The notes under the pieces are model-generated. The model did not search any database, was not told the origin of the DNA, and saw only the letters and a list, made by a program, of their open reading frames with translations. The translations under genes and the position numbers were made by a program. This document shows, piece by piece, positions 33,543 through 41,902 of a stretch of 64,000 bases of DNA (position 1 is the first letter of the stretch; every line of letters begins with the position of its first letter). Source of the stretch: Streptomyces aidingensis (lineage in GTDB: Bacteria; Actinomycetota; Actinomycetes; Streptomycetales; Streptomycetaceae); assembly GCF_900112355.1 (NCBI RefSeq), contig NZ_FOLM01000012.1, positions 1 through 64,000 of the forward strand, written 5' to 3'.

Positions 33543-34397
33543 GTGGGCAAGCGGAAGGCGTGGGGCGTGGGCAAGCAGCCAGAACAGATCACTGGGCGGG
33601 AGCTGATCCGCCGACAGCTCAAGCGGGTACGTGAGGCAGCGGGGATGTCCATGCAACAGTTCGCGGACTACCTCAAATACTCCAAAGGACGGGTTGCCGA
33701 TCTGGAAAGCGGCCGGAGTCTTCCCACCATGGAATTTGCAATGCTGCTTGACCAACGGTTCAAGCCGATGATCAAGTTCACTGAATTGCTTGCCAACGTC
33801 CATGACGCTCTGGTCGCGGAACACATGAAGGAGATGCTTCCCAAGGAACGGGATGCCGTTCGTATCCAGACGTTCACCTCTAGCGTTGTCCCGGGACTCC
33901 TCCAGACCGAGCGATACGCGCTGGAGTTGACACGCGAATACATGCTCGGTGCTTCCGACCACGAGATTGCGGCACGGGTGTCGCTCCGTATGGACCGGCA
34001 GCTTGTGTTCTTCAGGGAAGATCCGCCGTTCTATCGTGCAGTGATTGACGAATCTGCATTGGCGCGGAGAGTCGGAACGGCAGAAGTAATGGCGGACCAA
34101 TTGCGTCATTTCGAGGAAATCATCGTCAACCCGCGCAACAGGGTGCAGATCCTTCCGTTCAGTGCGGGCGGCCACGGGATGATGGGCGGTAGCGTGAGCC
34201 TGTGGCACCTTGCGGACGGGCACACGGTCGCCCTGGTCGAGTCTTTCGGCCCCGGGGAACCCGTCGAAAGTCCGCCAAGGGTCAGCTTTTACAATGAACT
34301 GTTCGACGAAGCGCGGCAAAAAGCTCTGCCGCCGAACGATTCACTAGACATTATCCGCCGATACATCAAGGAATACGACAATGAAGCCGACGCGTGA
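33543..34397 (+). CDS. Helix-turn-helix regulator with DUF5753 (Scr1 type)
   Basis: A 284-residue regulator from a GTG at 33543. An Xre-type HTH at residues ~18-60 (IRRQLKRVREAAGMSMQQFA, GRVADLESGRSLPT) is followed by DUF5753: SVVPGLLQTERYALELT, RMDRQLVF and PFSAGGHGMMGG. The paired DUF397 gene overlaps its end by 17 nt. Codon usage is less GC-biased than that of its neighbours, which suggests horizontal transfer. Such pairs occur in many copies in Streptomyces, and some affect development or act like toxin-antitoxin pairs. Confidence 0.9.
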   Translation: MGKRKAWGVGKQPEQITGRELIRRQLKRVREAAGMSMQQFADYLKYSKGRVADLESGRSLPTMEFAMLLDQRFKPMIKFTELLANVHDALVAEHMKEMLPKERDAVRIQTFTSSVVPGLLQTERYALELTREYMLGASDHEIAARVSLRMDRQLVFFREDPPFYRAVIDESALARRVGTAEVMADQLRHFEEIIVNPRNRVQILPFSAGGHGMMGGSVSLWHLADGHTVALVESFGPGEPVESPPRVSFYNELFDEARQKALPPNDSLDIIRRYIKEYDNEADA

Positions 34398-34566
34398 CGG
34401 CCTATGGCGCAAGAGCAGCTACAGCGGAGACAACAATGGCGCCTGTCTCGAAGTCCGGGACGACGTTTCCGGAGCCGTGCCCGTGCGGGACAGCAAGATG
34501 CCGCATGCGGCACATCTGATTTTCCCTGACATGGCGTGGCAGTCCTTCGTGAACTTCGTGAGCTGA
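34381..34566 (+). CDS. DUF397 domain protein
   Basis: A 61-residue protein with the DUF397 signature WRKSSYSGDNNGACLEV, then VPVRDSKMP and WQSFVNFV. It is the usual partner of HTH-DUF5753 regulators and overlaps that gene by 17 nt. The length is complete. Its biochemical role is unsettled. Confidence 0.92.
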   Translation: MKPTRDGLWRKSSYSGDNNGACLEVRDDVSGAVPVRDSKMPHAAHLIFPDMAWQSFVNFVS

Positions 34567-34592
34567 CGCCGAAACATTCCCACAGCTCACGT

Positions 34593-34635
34593 AGCCCTCA
34601 GCCCGAACCGCTTGATGCAGTCGGAGCTGAGGGCT
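34593..34635 (+). terminator. Hairpin downstream of the DUF397 gene
   Basis: AGCCCTCAGC at 34593-34602 pairs perfectly with GCTGAGGGCT at 34626-34635 across a 23-nt loop. It lies 27 nt after the DUF397 stop and is followed by TGCTGTTGTC. It is a likely factor-independent terminator. Confidence 0.6.
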
Positions 34636-35131
34636 TGCTGTTGTCAGAAGAAAGGCGTACCGGCGTGCTGCGGGTTTCCGCTGGGAACTGCTGTTGCACC
34701 ACGGGGAGGGGCTCCGGACGGCAAGGGGGTGAGCTGGGTGGTCCCTCGGCGAGTGGCTGTTCGAGGGGTGCCGGGGCGGTGCCCGCGGCGGGCTGCGCGC
34801 CGTGCGTCGTCGGCGGGCGGGCGGATGATGTTCCCGGCGTCCCGCGACCGGCCGGCGGGCAGGAAATCCTCCATAGAAGAAAGCGGTAGTCACTTGATAT
34901 TTCCCAGTGCGCTGACCGGGCTGCTTCTCGCACCCGCTATCTCCGCTTGACTGGCCGTCGCCGCAGGGCATAGAGATGGAGCCGCTCAGGGGTCCGGAAA
35001 CCATGGAAAAGTCATACGAGAAAGGACAATTGGAGAATCGTTCAGTCGCACTGGCTCCGCTTTTCCGGGCCTGTGGCGCCGGGGCAGTCCTTTCCGTCCC
35101 GCTCGCGACCGTCTTCCGCTGGAAACACACC
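34636..35131. other. Intergenic region, no supported gene
   Basis: About 500 bases between the terminator and the DUF2637-like gene. Several open frames occur, but none has a recognisable domain. The stretch at 34985-35060 is relatively AT-rich for this window and could hold the promoter of the next gene or an N-terminal extension of it. Confidence 0.35.
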
Positions 35132-35893
35132 ATGCACAACACGCAGGAATACGCCCTGCCCTATGGCTTCGCCGTCGGCACGGGGACCGGGATTCATCCG
35201 GAGCCCGGTATCGGCCACGGCCCCGGGATCGCCCATGGAGCCGGTATCGGCACCGGTATCGGCACCCCGCTCCCCGATCCGGGGGACGCGATGCTCGGCT
35301 ACGGCATGCCGGGGCCCATGCCGTTCGACGGCGTGCCGGTGCCGCCGCCCGGCACGGCCGGCACCGTCCCCGTTGCCGACGGCCCGCGGTCGGCGCGCGA
35401 GCACCGCAACCGGCACCGCAGGACCCGCCGGGCGGAACCGCGCGCCGCCAAGCTGCCCCCGGTGGAGGGCGTCGGCCGGGTGCTGGCCGCGGTGGCGGCC
35501 ACCGTCGCCGCCGCCGTCAGCCTGCTGAGCGCCATGGCCGCCCACGGCCCGCTGCGCGCCATCGCCGAGTCCGGTGACGCCACCGGACTGGTGAACTGGT
35601 GGCCGGCGCTGATCTACGGGCCCTGGCTGGTGGCCTCGCTGTCCATCGTCCGGGCCGCCCTGCACCACCGGCGGGCCCCGCACGCCTGGGGCATCGTGGT
35701 GCTCTTCTCGGCGCTGGCGGCCGTCTTCTGCGTGGCCGAGGCGCCCCGCACGCTGATCGGCGCGGCCATGGCCGGGCTTCCGGTGGCCGCCGCGCTCTCC
35801 TGCTTCCACCAGCTCGTCCGGCAGATCACCCTGACCCGCCCGCCCCGCCGTGCCGTCTCCGGCAGCCGGCCGCCCGGCGCCGCCCCTCGCTGA
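35132..35893 (+). CDS. DUF2637-like membrane protein
   Basis: A 253-residue membrane protein from the chosen ATG (MHNTQEYALPYGFAVG). In-frame starts at 34976 and 35003 would add 43-52 residues. A Gly/His-rich repeat region (PGIGHGPGIAHGAGIGTGIG) is followed by a basic segment REHRNRHRRTRRAEPR and about four membrane helices (AAVAATVAAAVSLLSAMAAH, WGIVVLFSALAAVFCVAEAP). This resembles the DUF2637/SpdB-type proteins of Streptomyces mobile elements and regulatory clusters. The function is unknown. Confidence 0.6.
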   Translation: MHNTQEYALPYGFAVGTGTGIHPEPGIGHGPGIAHGAGIGTGIGTPLPDPGDAMLGYGMPGPMPFDGVPVPPPGTAGTVPVADGPRSAREHRNRHRRTRRAEPRAAKLPPVEGVGRVLAAVAATVAAAVSLLSAMAAHGPLRAIAESGDATGLVNWWPALIYGPWLVASLSIVRAALHHRRAPHAWGIVVLFSALAAVFCVAEAPRTLIGAAMAGLPVAAALSCFHQLVRQITLTRPPRRAVSGSRPPGAAPR

Positions 35894-36058
35894 CCCCCGC
35901 CGGCGTTTCCGCGCGGGCGGGCCGCGTCCCGGCTCCCCCTCAGGCCCTCGGCGGTGAGGTGATGCACGGTGCTGCCGGAGCAGCTGCGGGCCCCGGCCCG
36001 GGCCGCGCTGTGGACCGGCAGCGCCGCGCCCCCTTGCGGCCTCGGGCCGGCGGACGCC

Positions 36059-36481
36059 CTACCCCGCCCGGTCCTCTCCGACAACCGCGGTGGCCTCGAT
36101 CTCCACCAGATGCTCGGGCACGTCGAGCGCCGCGACCCCCAGCAGGGTGGCCGGGGGGACCGGCGTCCCGCCCAGCTTTGCCGCCGCCCGGCCGATGCCC
36201 TCCATCAGCAGGGGCATCTTGCCCGGCGTCCAGTCGACGACATACACGGTCAGCTTCACCACATCGTCGAAGGAACCGTTTGCCCCGGCCAGCGCGGTCG
36301 CGATGTTGAGGTAGCACTGCTCGACCTGAGCGGCGAGATCCCCCTCGCCGACATTGACCCCGTTCTCGTCCCAGGCGACCTGCCCGGCGACGAAAACCAG
36401 CTTCCCCCCGGTCGCGACCGACACCTGCCGATAGGCGTCGATCCGGGGAAGTCCGCTCGGGTTCATCAGGGTGACGGTCAT
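36059..36481 (-). CDS. RidA family protein
   Basis: A 140-residue RidA/YjgF-like protein, a family that deaminates reactive enamine/imine intermediates. Visible features are LVFVAGQVAWDENG, then VKLTVYVVD and the C-terminal PATLLGVAALDVPEHLVEIE. The usual arginine in the C-terminal GVAxLxxPxxLVEIE pattern is replaced by Leu-Asp, so the enamine deaminase activity is uncertain. The start ATG has an AGGAGAGG ribosome site. It is divergent from an HxlR regulator with an operator-like palindrome between them. Confidence 0.85.
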   Translation of the reverse strand: MTVTLMNPSGLPRIDAYRQVSVATGGKLVFVAGQVAWDENGVNVGEGDLAAQVEQCYLNIATALAGANGSFDDVVKLTVYVVDWTPGKMPLLMEGIGRAAAKLGGTPVPPATLLGVAALDVPEHLVEIEATAVVGEDRAG

Positions 36482-36566
36482 GGTCCCCGTCCTGCCTCTC
36501 CTCGCCCGAAGGCCGGCCCACGCCCGCCCTCGCTCTCTTGTGGTTACTCGGGAACCGTAGGAGAGT

Positions 36567-36590
36567 GTGCGTTGACATGGAAGAACGCAC
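36567..36590. promoter_or_regulatory. Candidate HxlR operator
   Basis: GTGCGTT (36567-36573) and AACGCAC (36584-36590) form a perfect 7-bp inverted repeat with a 10-nt spacer. It lies between the divergent ridA-like and hxlR-like genes, 22 nt ahead of the latter's ATG, and probably controls both. Confidence 0.5.
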
Positions 36591-36612
36591 TTTTCGGTGA
36601 CGGGGGAACCTC

Positions 36613-36993
36613 ATGGTGACCAAGCAGTTCACAGGCTCACCCGAGGACGCGGACCTGGCCCGCGCGGACTCCCTGGCGCGGGAGATCTTCGCCGACCTCG
36701 CCAACAAGTGGGCGCTGCTGATCGTCGAGGCGCTCGGCGACGACACGCTGCGCTTCAGCGATCTGCGCAGGGGCATCGACGGCATCAGCCACAAGATGCT
36801 CACCCAGAACCTGCGCATGCTGGAACGCAACGGCCTGGTGGAGCGCGCCGTCCACCCCACCGTCCCGCCCCGTGTCGAGTACACCCTCACCGAACCCGGC
36901 CGCGCCCTGCGGGAAACCGTCGCCGGCATGTGCGACTGGACCAGCCGCTACCTCCCCCACATCGAGACCGCCCGCCGCCGGTTCGACACCTGA
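36613..36993 (+). CDS. HxlR family transcriptional regulator
   Basis: A 126-residue winged-helix regulator. LANKWALLIVEALGDDTLRF, then GISHKMLTQNLRMLERNGLV and VPPRVEYTLTEPGRAL are diagnostic of HxlR. The usual conserved N-terminal cysteine is absent, so thiol sensing by that residue is unlikely. A single Cys remains near the C-terminus (GMCDW). It is divergent from the RidA gene, its likely target. Confidence 0.92.
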   Translation: MVTKQFTGSPEDADLARADSLAREIFADLANKWALLIVEALGDDTLRFSDLRRGIDGISHKMLTQNLRMLERNGLVERAVHPTVPPRVEYTLTEPGRALRETVAGMCDWTSRYLPHIETARRRFDT

Positions 36994-37194
36994 CATCCGC
37001 CGTCCGCAGGCGCGTCCGTCGCACCCCGGTGGCCACCGGATCATTCCGGGCGCCTCGGCCCCGGGCCGGACCACTGCGACGTCATCTGGCGGGAGGTCAC
37101 ATTATGGTCACTGCTCCCCGGTTCCGCCCCGGGCCCGCGGGCCCCCGCCGCCAGCGTGGGCGCCCCGCATCCGCGGGGACTCAGGAGGGGAACA

Positions 37195-37656
37195 GTGAAA
37201 CCACAGCTCATCAGCGTCGCAAGAGGCGTCGCGGTGCTCGTCGGGCTGGGCCTGGCCATGGCTCCGGCCGCGGCGTTCGCCCACGGCGAGGCGTTCGAGA
37301 ACTGCACGGCCGCATACGAAGCGGGCTACGCGAACATAGCCGAGGGCGACCCGCACTACGGGGAGCACCTGGACGCCGACTCCGACGGGGTCGGCTGCGA
37401 GAGCCCGCCCGGTGACTTCGTCGCGGCCGAGGGGGACCACGACAGCGGCGAGGAGGAGAACACCGGGCCCGCGGGCACGTCCGAGGAGACCGGCCCCGAG
37501 GACAGCGGCGAGGACGCGGACCCGACGCTGGCCGAGACCGGCGGCGGCAGCACCGCGCCGCTGCTGGGCGCCGGCGCCGTCGGTCTGCTCGCGGCCGGCG
37601 GCGCGCCGGCCCTGCGCCGCCGCCGGGCCGGCACCGCGGGGACCGCCGCCGGCTGA
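37195..37656 (+). CDS. Excalibur-domain cell-wall protein with LAETG sorting signal
   Basis: A 153-residue secreted protein from a GTG with an AGGAGGGG ribosome site. The signal peptide (VLVGLGLAMAPAAAFAHG) precedes an excalibur calcium-binding domain with FENCTAAYEAGYANI and the DxDxDG loop HLDADSDGVGCE. A Glu/Gly-rich linker leads to LAETGG, a hydrophobic helix (LLGAGAVGLLAAGGAPAL) and an Arg tail: a sortase sorting signal of the LAxTG class used by sortase E in Streptomyces. It should be covalently attached to peptidoglycan. Confidence 0.85.
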   Translation: MKPQLISVARGVAVLVGLGLAMAPAAAFAHGEAFENCTAAYEAGYANIAEGDPHYGEHLDADSDGVGCESPPGDFVAAEGDHDSGEEENTGPAGTSEETGPEDSGEDADPTLAETGGGSTAPLLGAGAVGLLAAGGAPALRRRRAGTAGTAAG

Positions 37657-37678
37657 CCCGCCGCGGCACGGAGGACCC

Positions 37679-37715
37679 GCTCCCCGGTCTCCCCCGGCGA
37701 CGGAGACCGGGGAGC
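37679..37715. terminator. Bidirectional hairpin terminator
   Basis: GCTCCCCGGTCTCC (37679-37692) pairs perfectly with GGAGACCGGGGAGC (37702-37715) around a 9-nt loop. It lies between the convergent LAETG and carboxymuconolactone decarboxylase genes, so it can serve both. Confidence 0.65.
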
Positions 37716-37754
37716 AGGCAGGCTCCGGCCGGCGGGCGGGGCGCCGGCCTCGCC

Positions 37755-38192
37755 TCAGGCCGGGCGCGGGCGCATCCGGAGCGGGACGCTGTACAGGTTC
37801 AGGGCGTTGATCAGGGAGACCTGGGCGATGAGGTGGGCGCGCTCGGCCTCGTCCGGGAAGTGCTCGCACACGCGCTGCCACAGCGCGTCGTCCACCGGGC
37901 GGCGGCCGGTCACGGCGTCGGTGTAGGCCAGGGCGGCCCGCTCCCGCTCCTCGAACCGCTCGGACTCCTCCCACACCGGGAGCTGGTGCAGCCGGTCCGG
38001 GTGCTCGCCCTCCTTCAGGGCCTCCCTGCTGTGCAGGTCCACGCAGAACACACAGCCGTTGAGCTGCGACGCGCGCAGCTTGACCAGTTCGCGCACGGTG
38101 GCGTCCAGCGGGCCGCGGCGGATCTCCGCGTCGATGCGCAGAAAGCCCTGGTGCAGTTCGGGCGCGCTCTCGCTCAGCAGCATGCGGGGCAT
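37755..38192 (-). CDS. Carboxymuconolactone decarboxylase/AhpD-like protein, ECF41 partner
   Basis: A 145-residue AhpD-like protein. ELVKLRASQLNGCVFCVDLH contains the CxxC redox pair and downstream His of the family, and ERERAALAYTDAVTG is the second conserved helix. Family members are peroxidase-like or decarboxylase proteins. It lies directly downstream of an ECF41 sigma factor; such COE genes (carboxymuconolactone decarboxylase, oxidoreductase or epimerase) are the established targets of ECF41 factors, so it is probably activated by its neighbour. Confidence 0.88.
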   Translation of the reverse strand: MPRMLLSESAPELHQGFLRIDAEIRRGPLDATVRELVKLRASQLNGCVFCVDLHSREALKEGEHPDRLHQLPVWEESERFEERERAALAYTDAVTGRRPVDDALWQRVCEHFPDEAERAHLIAQVSLINALNLYSVPLRMRPRPA

Positions 38193-38232
38193 GGTGTGGT
38201 CTCCCTCGGTCGTCTTCCGGCGGTGCCGTACG

Positions 38233-39171
38233 TCAGGCAGACGGGGCGGCGGGCCCGGATGTGACACAGGAGGATCGGGCGGGGGAGAGGTGGGCGAGCT
38301 TCGACGGGGCCAGCAGCCTGCGGTAGGCGGTGATCAGCCCGTCCGCCCCGATCGCCGCGGTGTCCACGGCGTACACCCGGCCCCGCCGCACCACCAGCAG
38401 CGCCGGTTCGCCGCCGACCTCGATCAGCTCGATCCGCGGCGGCGGCAGCCTGCCGGCCACCCGCAGCATCACCATGGCCACCCGCTCGCCGCCCACGATC
38501 GGCTTGCGGGCCGCGAGCACCTCGCCGCCGCCGTCGGTGAGATAGACCGCGTCCGGATGCAGCAGCCGCACCAGGGCCGCCAGATCACCGGCCAGACAGG
38601 CGGCACGGAACCCGGCCAGCACCCGCTCCCGCTCGGCCCGCGACGCCCGCGGCGCCTGCGCCGCCTCCTCCCGGGCACCCGCCACCCGCCGCCGGGCCCG
38701 CGCGGCATGCTGACGGGCCGCGGCCACCGAGCCGCCCAGCACCTCGGCGATCCGGGCGAACTCCACCCCGAACACATCGTGCAGCACCAGCGCCACCCGC
38801 TCCGGCGGGCGCAGCTCCTCCATCACCAGCATCATCGCGGTGGAGACCGACTCGTCCACCAGCACCGTCTCGGCCGCGTCCGGCCCGGTCAGCAGCGGCT
38901 CCGGCAGCCATGGGCCGACATAGGTCTCGCGCCGGGCGCGCGCCGAGCGCAGCAGGTCCAGGGCACGCCGGGCGGCGACCGTGACCAGCCAGGCCCGCAG
39001 ATCGTCCACCCGCTCCAGATCGGCCCCGGCCGCCCGCAGCCACACATCCTGGGTCACGTCCTCGGCATCCGCCACACTGCCCAGCAGCCGGTACGCCGCC
39101 CCGAACACCGCCGCCCGGTGCACCCCCCACTCCGCCACCAGCCGCCCCCCGGCCCGCGCCTCACCGCTCAC
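38233..39171 (-). CDS. sigJ: ECF41-type sigma factor with SnoaL-like C-terminal domain
   Basis: A 312-residue sigma factor from a GTG at 39171. Region 2 shows GAAYRLLGSVADAEDVTQDV, region 4 LRPPERVALVLHDVFGVEFA. Between them is YVGPWLPEPLL, the hallmark WLPEP motif of ECF41/SigJ. The C-terminal ~110 residues form a SnoaL/NTF2-like domain (DAVYLTDGGGEV) that works as a fused anti-sigma or sensor module; the usual NPDKL-type end reads APSKL here. It needs no separate anti-sigma factor. The COE-type gene 40 bp downstream is its likely target. Confidence 0.9.
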   Translation of the reverse strand: MSGEARAGGRLVAEWGVHRAAVFGAAYRLLGSVADAEDVTQDVWLRAAGADLERVDDLRAWLVTVAARRALDLLRSARARRETYVGPWLPEPLLTGPDAAETVLVDESVSTAMMLVMEELRPPERVALVLHDVFGVEFARIAEVLGGSVAAARQHAARARRRVAGAREEAAQAPRASRAERERVLAGFRAACLAGDLAALVRLLHPDAVYLTDGGGEVLAARKPIVGGERVAMVMLRVAGRLPPPRIELIEVGGEPALLVVRRGRVYAVDTAAIGADGLITAYRRLLAPSKLAHLSPARSSCVTSGPAAPSA

Positions 39172-39274
39172 GCCGCCGTACCTCCCCGGCCGTGCCCGCC
39201 GTTCCGTGCCCCGCAGTTCCGTGCCCGCCCGCCGCACGATAGGCGATGCCCGGCCAGCACCGGCGGCGGGCCGA

Positions 39275-41902
39275 TCAGGGACCCGCCTCAAGTACGGCCA
39301 GGTACCGGGCAGCGGTGGTGGTCCCGGCGGCGCCGATACGGCGGTACAGGTCCACGGCCTCGCGCAGACCGGCGAGCGCCGCCTGCCGCCTGCCGGTCCC
39401 CGCCCGGCAGCGGGCCGCCCCCTCCAGGGCACGTGCCTCCTCCAGCGGGCTGTGCGTCTGCCGGGCCAGGCACAGCGCCTGCTCGTACGCCGCGAGGCTG
39501 TCGTGCGGCTTGCCCGAGGAGCGCAGCAGATCCCCGATGCTGTTGAGGACCTCCGCCTGTCCGTGGGCGTAGCGCACCCTCTGGAACAGAGCCAGCGAGC
39601 GCTGGAGCAGATCGGCGGCCGTGTGGTGGTCCCCGGTCATGGTCCGGGCACGGCCCAGGTCGTGCAGGGCGTGCGCCTGGCCGTGGCGGTGGCCGGTCAG
39701 CAGGCAGATGTCGAGCGCCTGCTGAGCGGCGTCCAGTGCCGCCCAGTAGTCGCCCGTCAGGTGCCGTACCCGGCCCAGCACCTGAAGGGCCTGGGCCTGG
39801 CCGTGGCGGTGACCGATGGCGAAACAGATGTCCAGCGCCTGCTGTGTCAGCCCGGCCGCCTCGGTGTGGTTTCCGGTCAGGCACTGGACGCGCCCCAGCT
39901 CCCACAGTGCGAACGCCTCGCCGGGAAGGTGGCCGAGGTCGCGGCAGATGCCGAGGGTTTCCCGCAGCAGTTCCGCCGCTTCCGGGTACTCCCCGGCCAT
40001 GTACCGTGCCTGGCCCAGCGCCCACAGCGCTCCCGCCTCCCCGAGGCGGTGACCGCAGTCCCGGCAGACGCTCAGTGTCTCTTCGGCCAGTCCGGCTGCC
40101 GCCGGGTAGTCGCCGGTACCGGCCACCGCCCAGCTCAGCACCCACAGGGCGCCGGCCTCCCCGAGCCGGTTGTCCAGGGCGCGGTAGAGCCTGAGCGTCT
40201 GCTGCGCCAGGTCCGCCGTCTCCGTGTAGTCACCGGTCAGGTACCAGGCCCAGCTCAGGGCCCAGAGCGAGTTCGCCTCACCCAGCCGGTTGTCCAGGGC
40301 GCGGTAGAGCCGCAAAGTCTGCTTCGCCAGGTCGGCCGCCACGGCGTAGTTGCCGGTCAGGTAGTGCACCCGGCTCAGCTCCCACAGCGCGTTGGCCTCG
40401 CTCAGACCGTCCCCGGTGCGGTGCGCGGCTGCGGCGGCGTTCCGCAGCAGCGTGATGCCCGCGTCCCACGGGCCCTGCTGGAGCAGAAAGGCGGCCAGTG
40501 ACGCGGTCAGGCCGAGCGCCCGCGCCTGCCGGCCGGTGGTGTAGGCGTGATGGATGCAGGCGATCAGGTTGGCGCGCTCGGCGCCGACCCAGATCAGCGC
40601 CTCCTGGTGGGTGGCCAGGGCCGGTGCGTCGGCCGGGGCGGCGCCGGGGGCCGGGGCGGCCGGACGGAGCGCGTCGGCCAGATGCCCGTCGGCCCGGCGC
40701 GCCGTGTGCTGGTAGAAGTCCAGCAGCCGCGCCAGGGCCCGGTCGTGATCGTGGGCCGGCTCCTGTTCGGCACTCAGGGCCTGGGCGTAGGAGCGGACGA
40801 GGTCATGCAGGCGGTAGCGGCCCGGTGAGGGGGAATCGATGAGGTGGTCGTTGTACAGCGCTTCGAGTTCGGTCCGGGCCGGGCGCAGGGGGAGATCCGC
40901 CAGCGCGGCGGCGGCATAGGCGTCGAGATCAGGCCCGGGATGCAGGCCGAGTCGGCGGAAGAGGAGCTGCCGACCGTCCGTGAGGGCCTGGTAGGACATG
41001 TCGAAGGCGGCACGGACCGCCCGGTCACCCGCGGTGAGTTCGCCGAGCCGGTCCCGGGCCGCGGCGAATTCCCTGGCGTATTCGGTGAGGTTCCAGTGCG
41101 GGTGATGGGCGAAGCGTCCCGCCAGCAGCGCGATGGCCAGGGGAAGCCGCCCGCACAGCTCCACGATCCAGGCCACTGCCGCGGCGTCCGCCGGTGATCC
41201 GGGGGTGCGGCGGGCGAGCCGGGAGAAGAGGAGTGCCGCGTCCCCGGGCGGCAGGGTGCCCAGCGACAGCGGAACCGCGCCGTCCAGGGCGACCAGCCGA
41301 CGGCGGCTGGTGATCAGCACCAGACAGCCCTCGCCGCCCGGCAGCAGCGGCTCCACCTGGGTGTGATCGGCGGCATCGTCCAGCACCAGCAGCATCCGCT
41401 TGCCGGCGAGCCGGTCCCGCCACAGAGCGGCACGGGCGTCCATGTCCTCCGGTATCTGCCCGGGTTCGATGCCGATGCCCAGCAGCAGTGCGGCCAGCAC
41501 CTCGGCCGGGTCGGCGCGGCGCTGGCCCGGGGTGTGGGCGTGCAGCCGCAGAATGATCTGCCCGTCGGGGTAGTGGTCGGCCAGCCGGCGGGCGACATGG
41601 ATCACCAGGGCGGTCTTGCCCACGCCGGGCATGCCGTCCACGGTGTGGATGGTCACCGCCCCCGACTGGCCGCCGGCCGTCAGCAGCCGGTCGACCTCCG
41701 TCTGGCGTCCGGTGAACGCGGCCGCGTCCCTCGGCAGCGTGCGCAGCGCCGTCACCGGGGCGGGGGCGCGGCCCGGCCGGCTGACGATGTGCATGTCACC
41801 GGCAGCCGCGTAGATTTCCCCGGAGTCCCGGGCCTGCCCGCAGATGCGGACCGCTGCCGGGGAATCTCCTGTGCCTCTGTCCTCGCCGTTCGGGCCGCTC
41901 AT
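39275..41902 (-). CDS. NB-ARC/TPR STAND regulator
   Basis: An 875-residue signal-transduction ATPase. P-loop GMPGVGKTAL (Lys96), Walker B KRMLLVLDDAAD, then LITSRRRLVAL and the GLPL-like CGRLPLAIALLAG define the NB-ARC module (~65-420). The C-terminal ~430 residues are about nine TPR units of exactly 40 residues each, with repeating GEAxxLWxLxxxxYLTGDY and QQTLRLYR motifs. No DNA-binding domain is visible, so it may act by recruiting another protein. It overlaps its upstream partner (ATGA), and the motif EIYAAAGDMHIV near residues 29-40 resembles the partner's C-terminus. Confidence 0.88.
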   Translation of the reverse strand: MSGPNGEDRGTGDSPAAVRICGQARDSGEIYAAAGDMHIVSRPGRAPAPVTALRTLPRDAAAFTGRQTEVDRLLTAGGQSGAVTIHTVDGMPGVGKTALVIHVARRLADHYPDGQIILRLHAHTPGQRRADPAEVLAALLLGIGIEPGQIPEDMDARAALWRDRLAGKRMLLVLDDAADHTQVEPLLPGGEGCLVLITSRRRLVALDGAVPLSLGTLPPGDAALLFSRLARRTPGSPADAAAVAWIVELCGRLPLAIALLAGRFAHHPHWNLTEYAREFAAARDRLGELTAGDRAVRAAFDMSYQALTDGRQLLFRRLGLHPGPDLDAYAAAALADLPLRPARTELEALYNDHLIDSPSPGRYRLHDLVRSYAQALSAEQEPAHDHDRALARLLDFYQHTARRADGHLADALRPAAPAPGAAPADAPALATHQEALIWVGAERANLIACIHHAYTTGRQARALGLTASLAAFLLQQGPWDAGITLLRNAAAAAHRTGDGLSEANALWELSRVHYLTGNYAVAADLAKQTLRLYRALDNRLGEANSLWALSWAWYLTGDYTETADLAQQTLRLYRALDNRLGEAGALWVLSWAVAGTGDYPAAAGLAEETLSVCRDCGHRLGEAGALWALGQARYMAGEYPEAAELLRETLGICRDLGHLPGEAFALWELGRVQCLTGNHTEAAGLTQQALDICFAIGHRHGQAQALQVLGRVRHLTGDYWAALDAAQQALDICLLTGHRHGQAHALHDLGRARTMTGDHHTAADLLQRSLALFQRVRYAHGQAEVLNSIGDLLRSSGKPHDSLAAYEQALCLARQTHSPLEEARALEGAARCRAGTGRRQAALAGLREAVDLYRRIGAAGTTTAARYLAVLEAGP

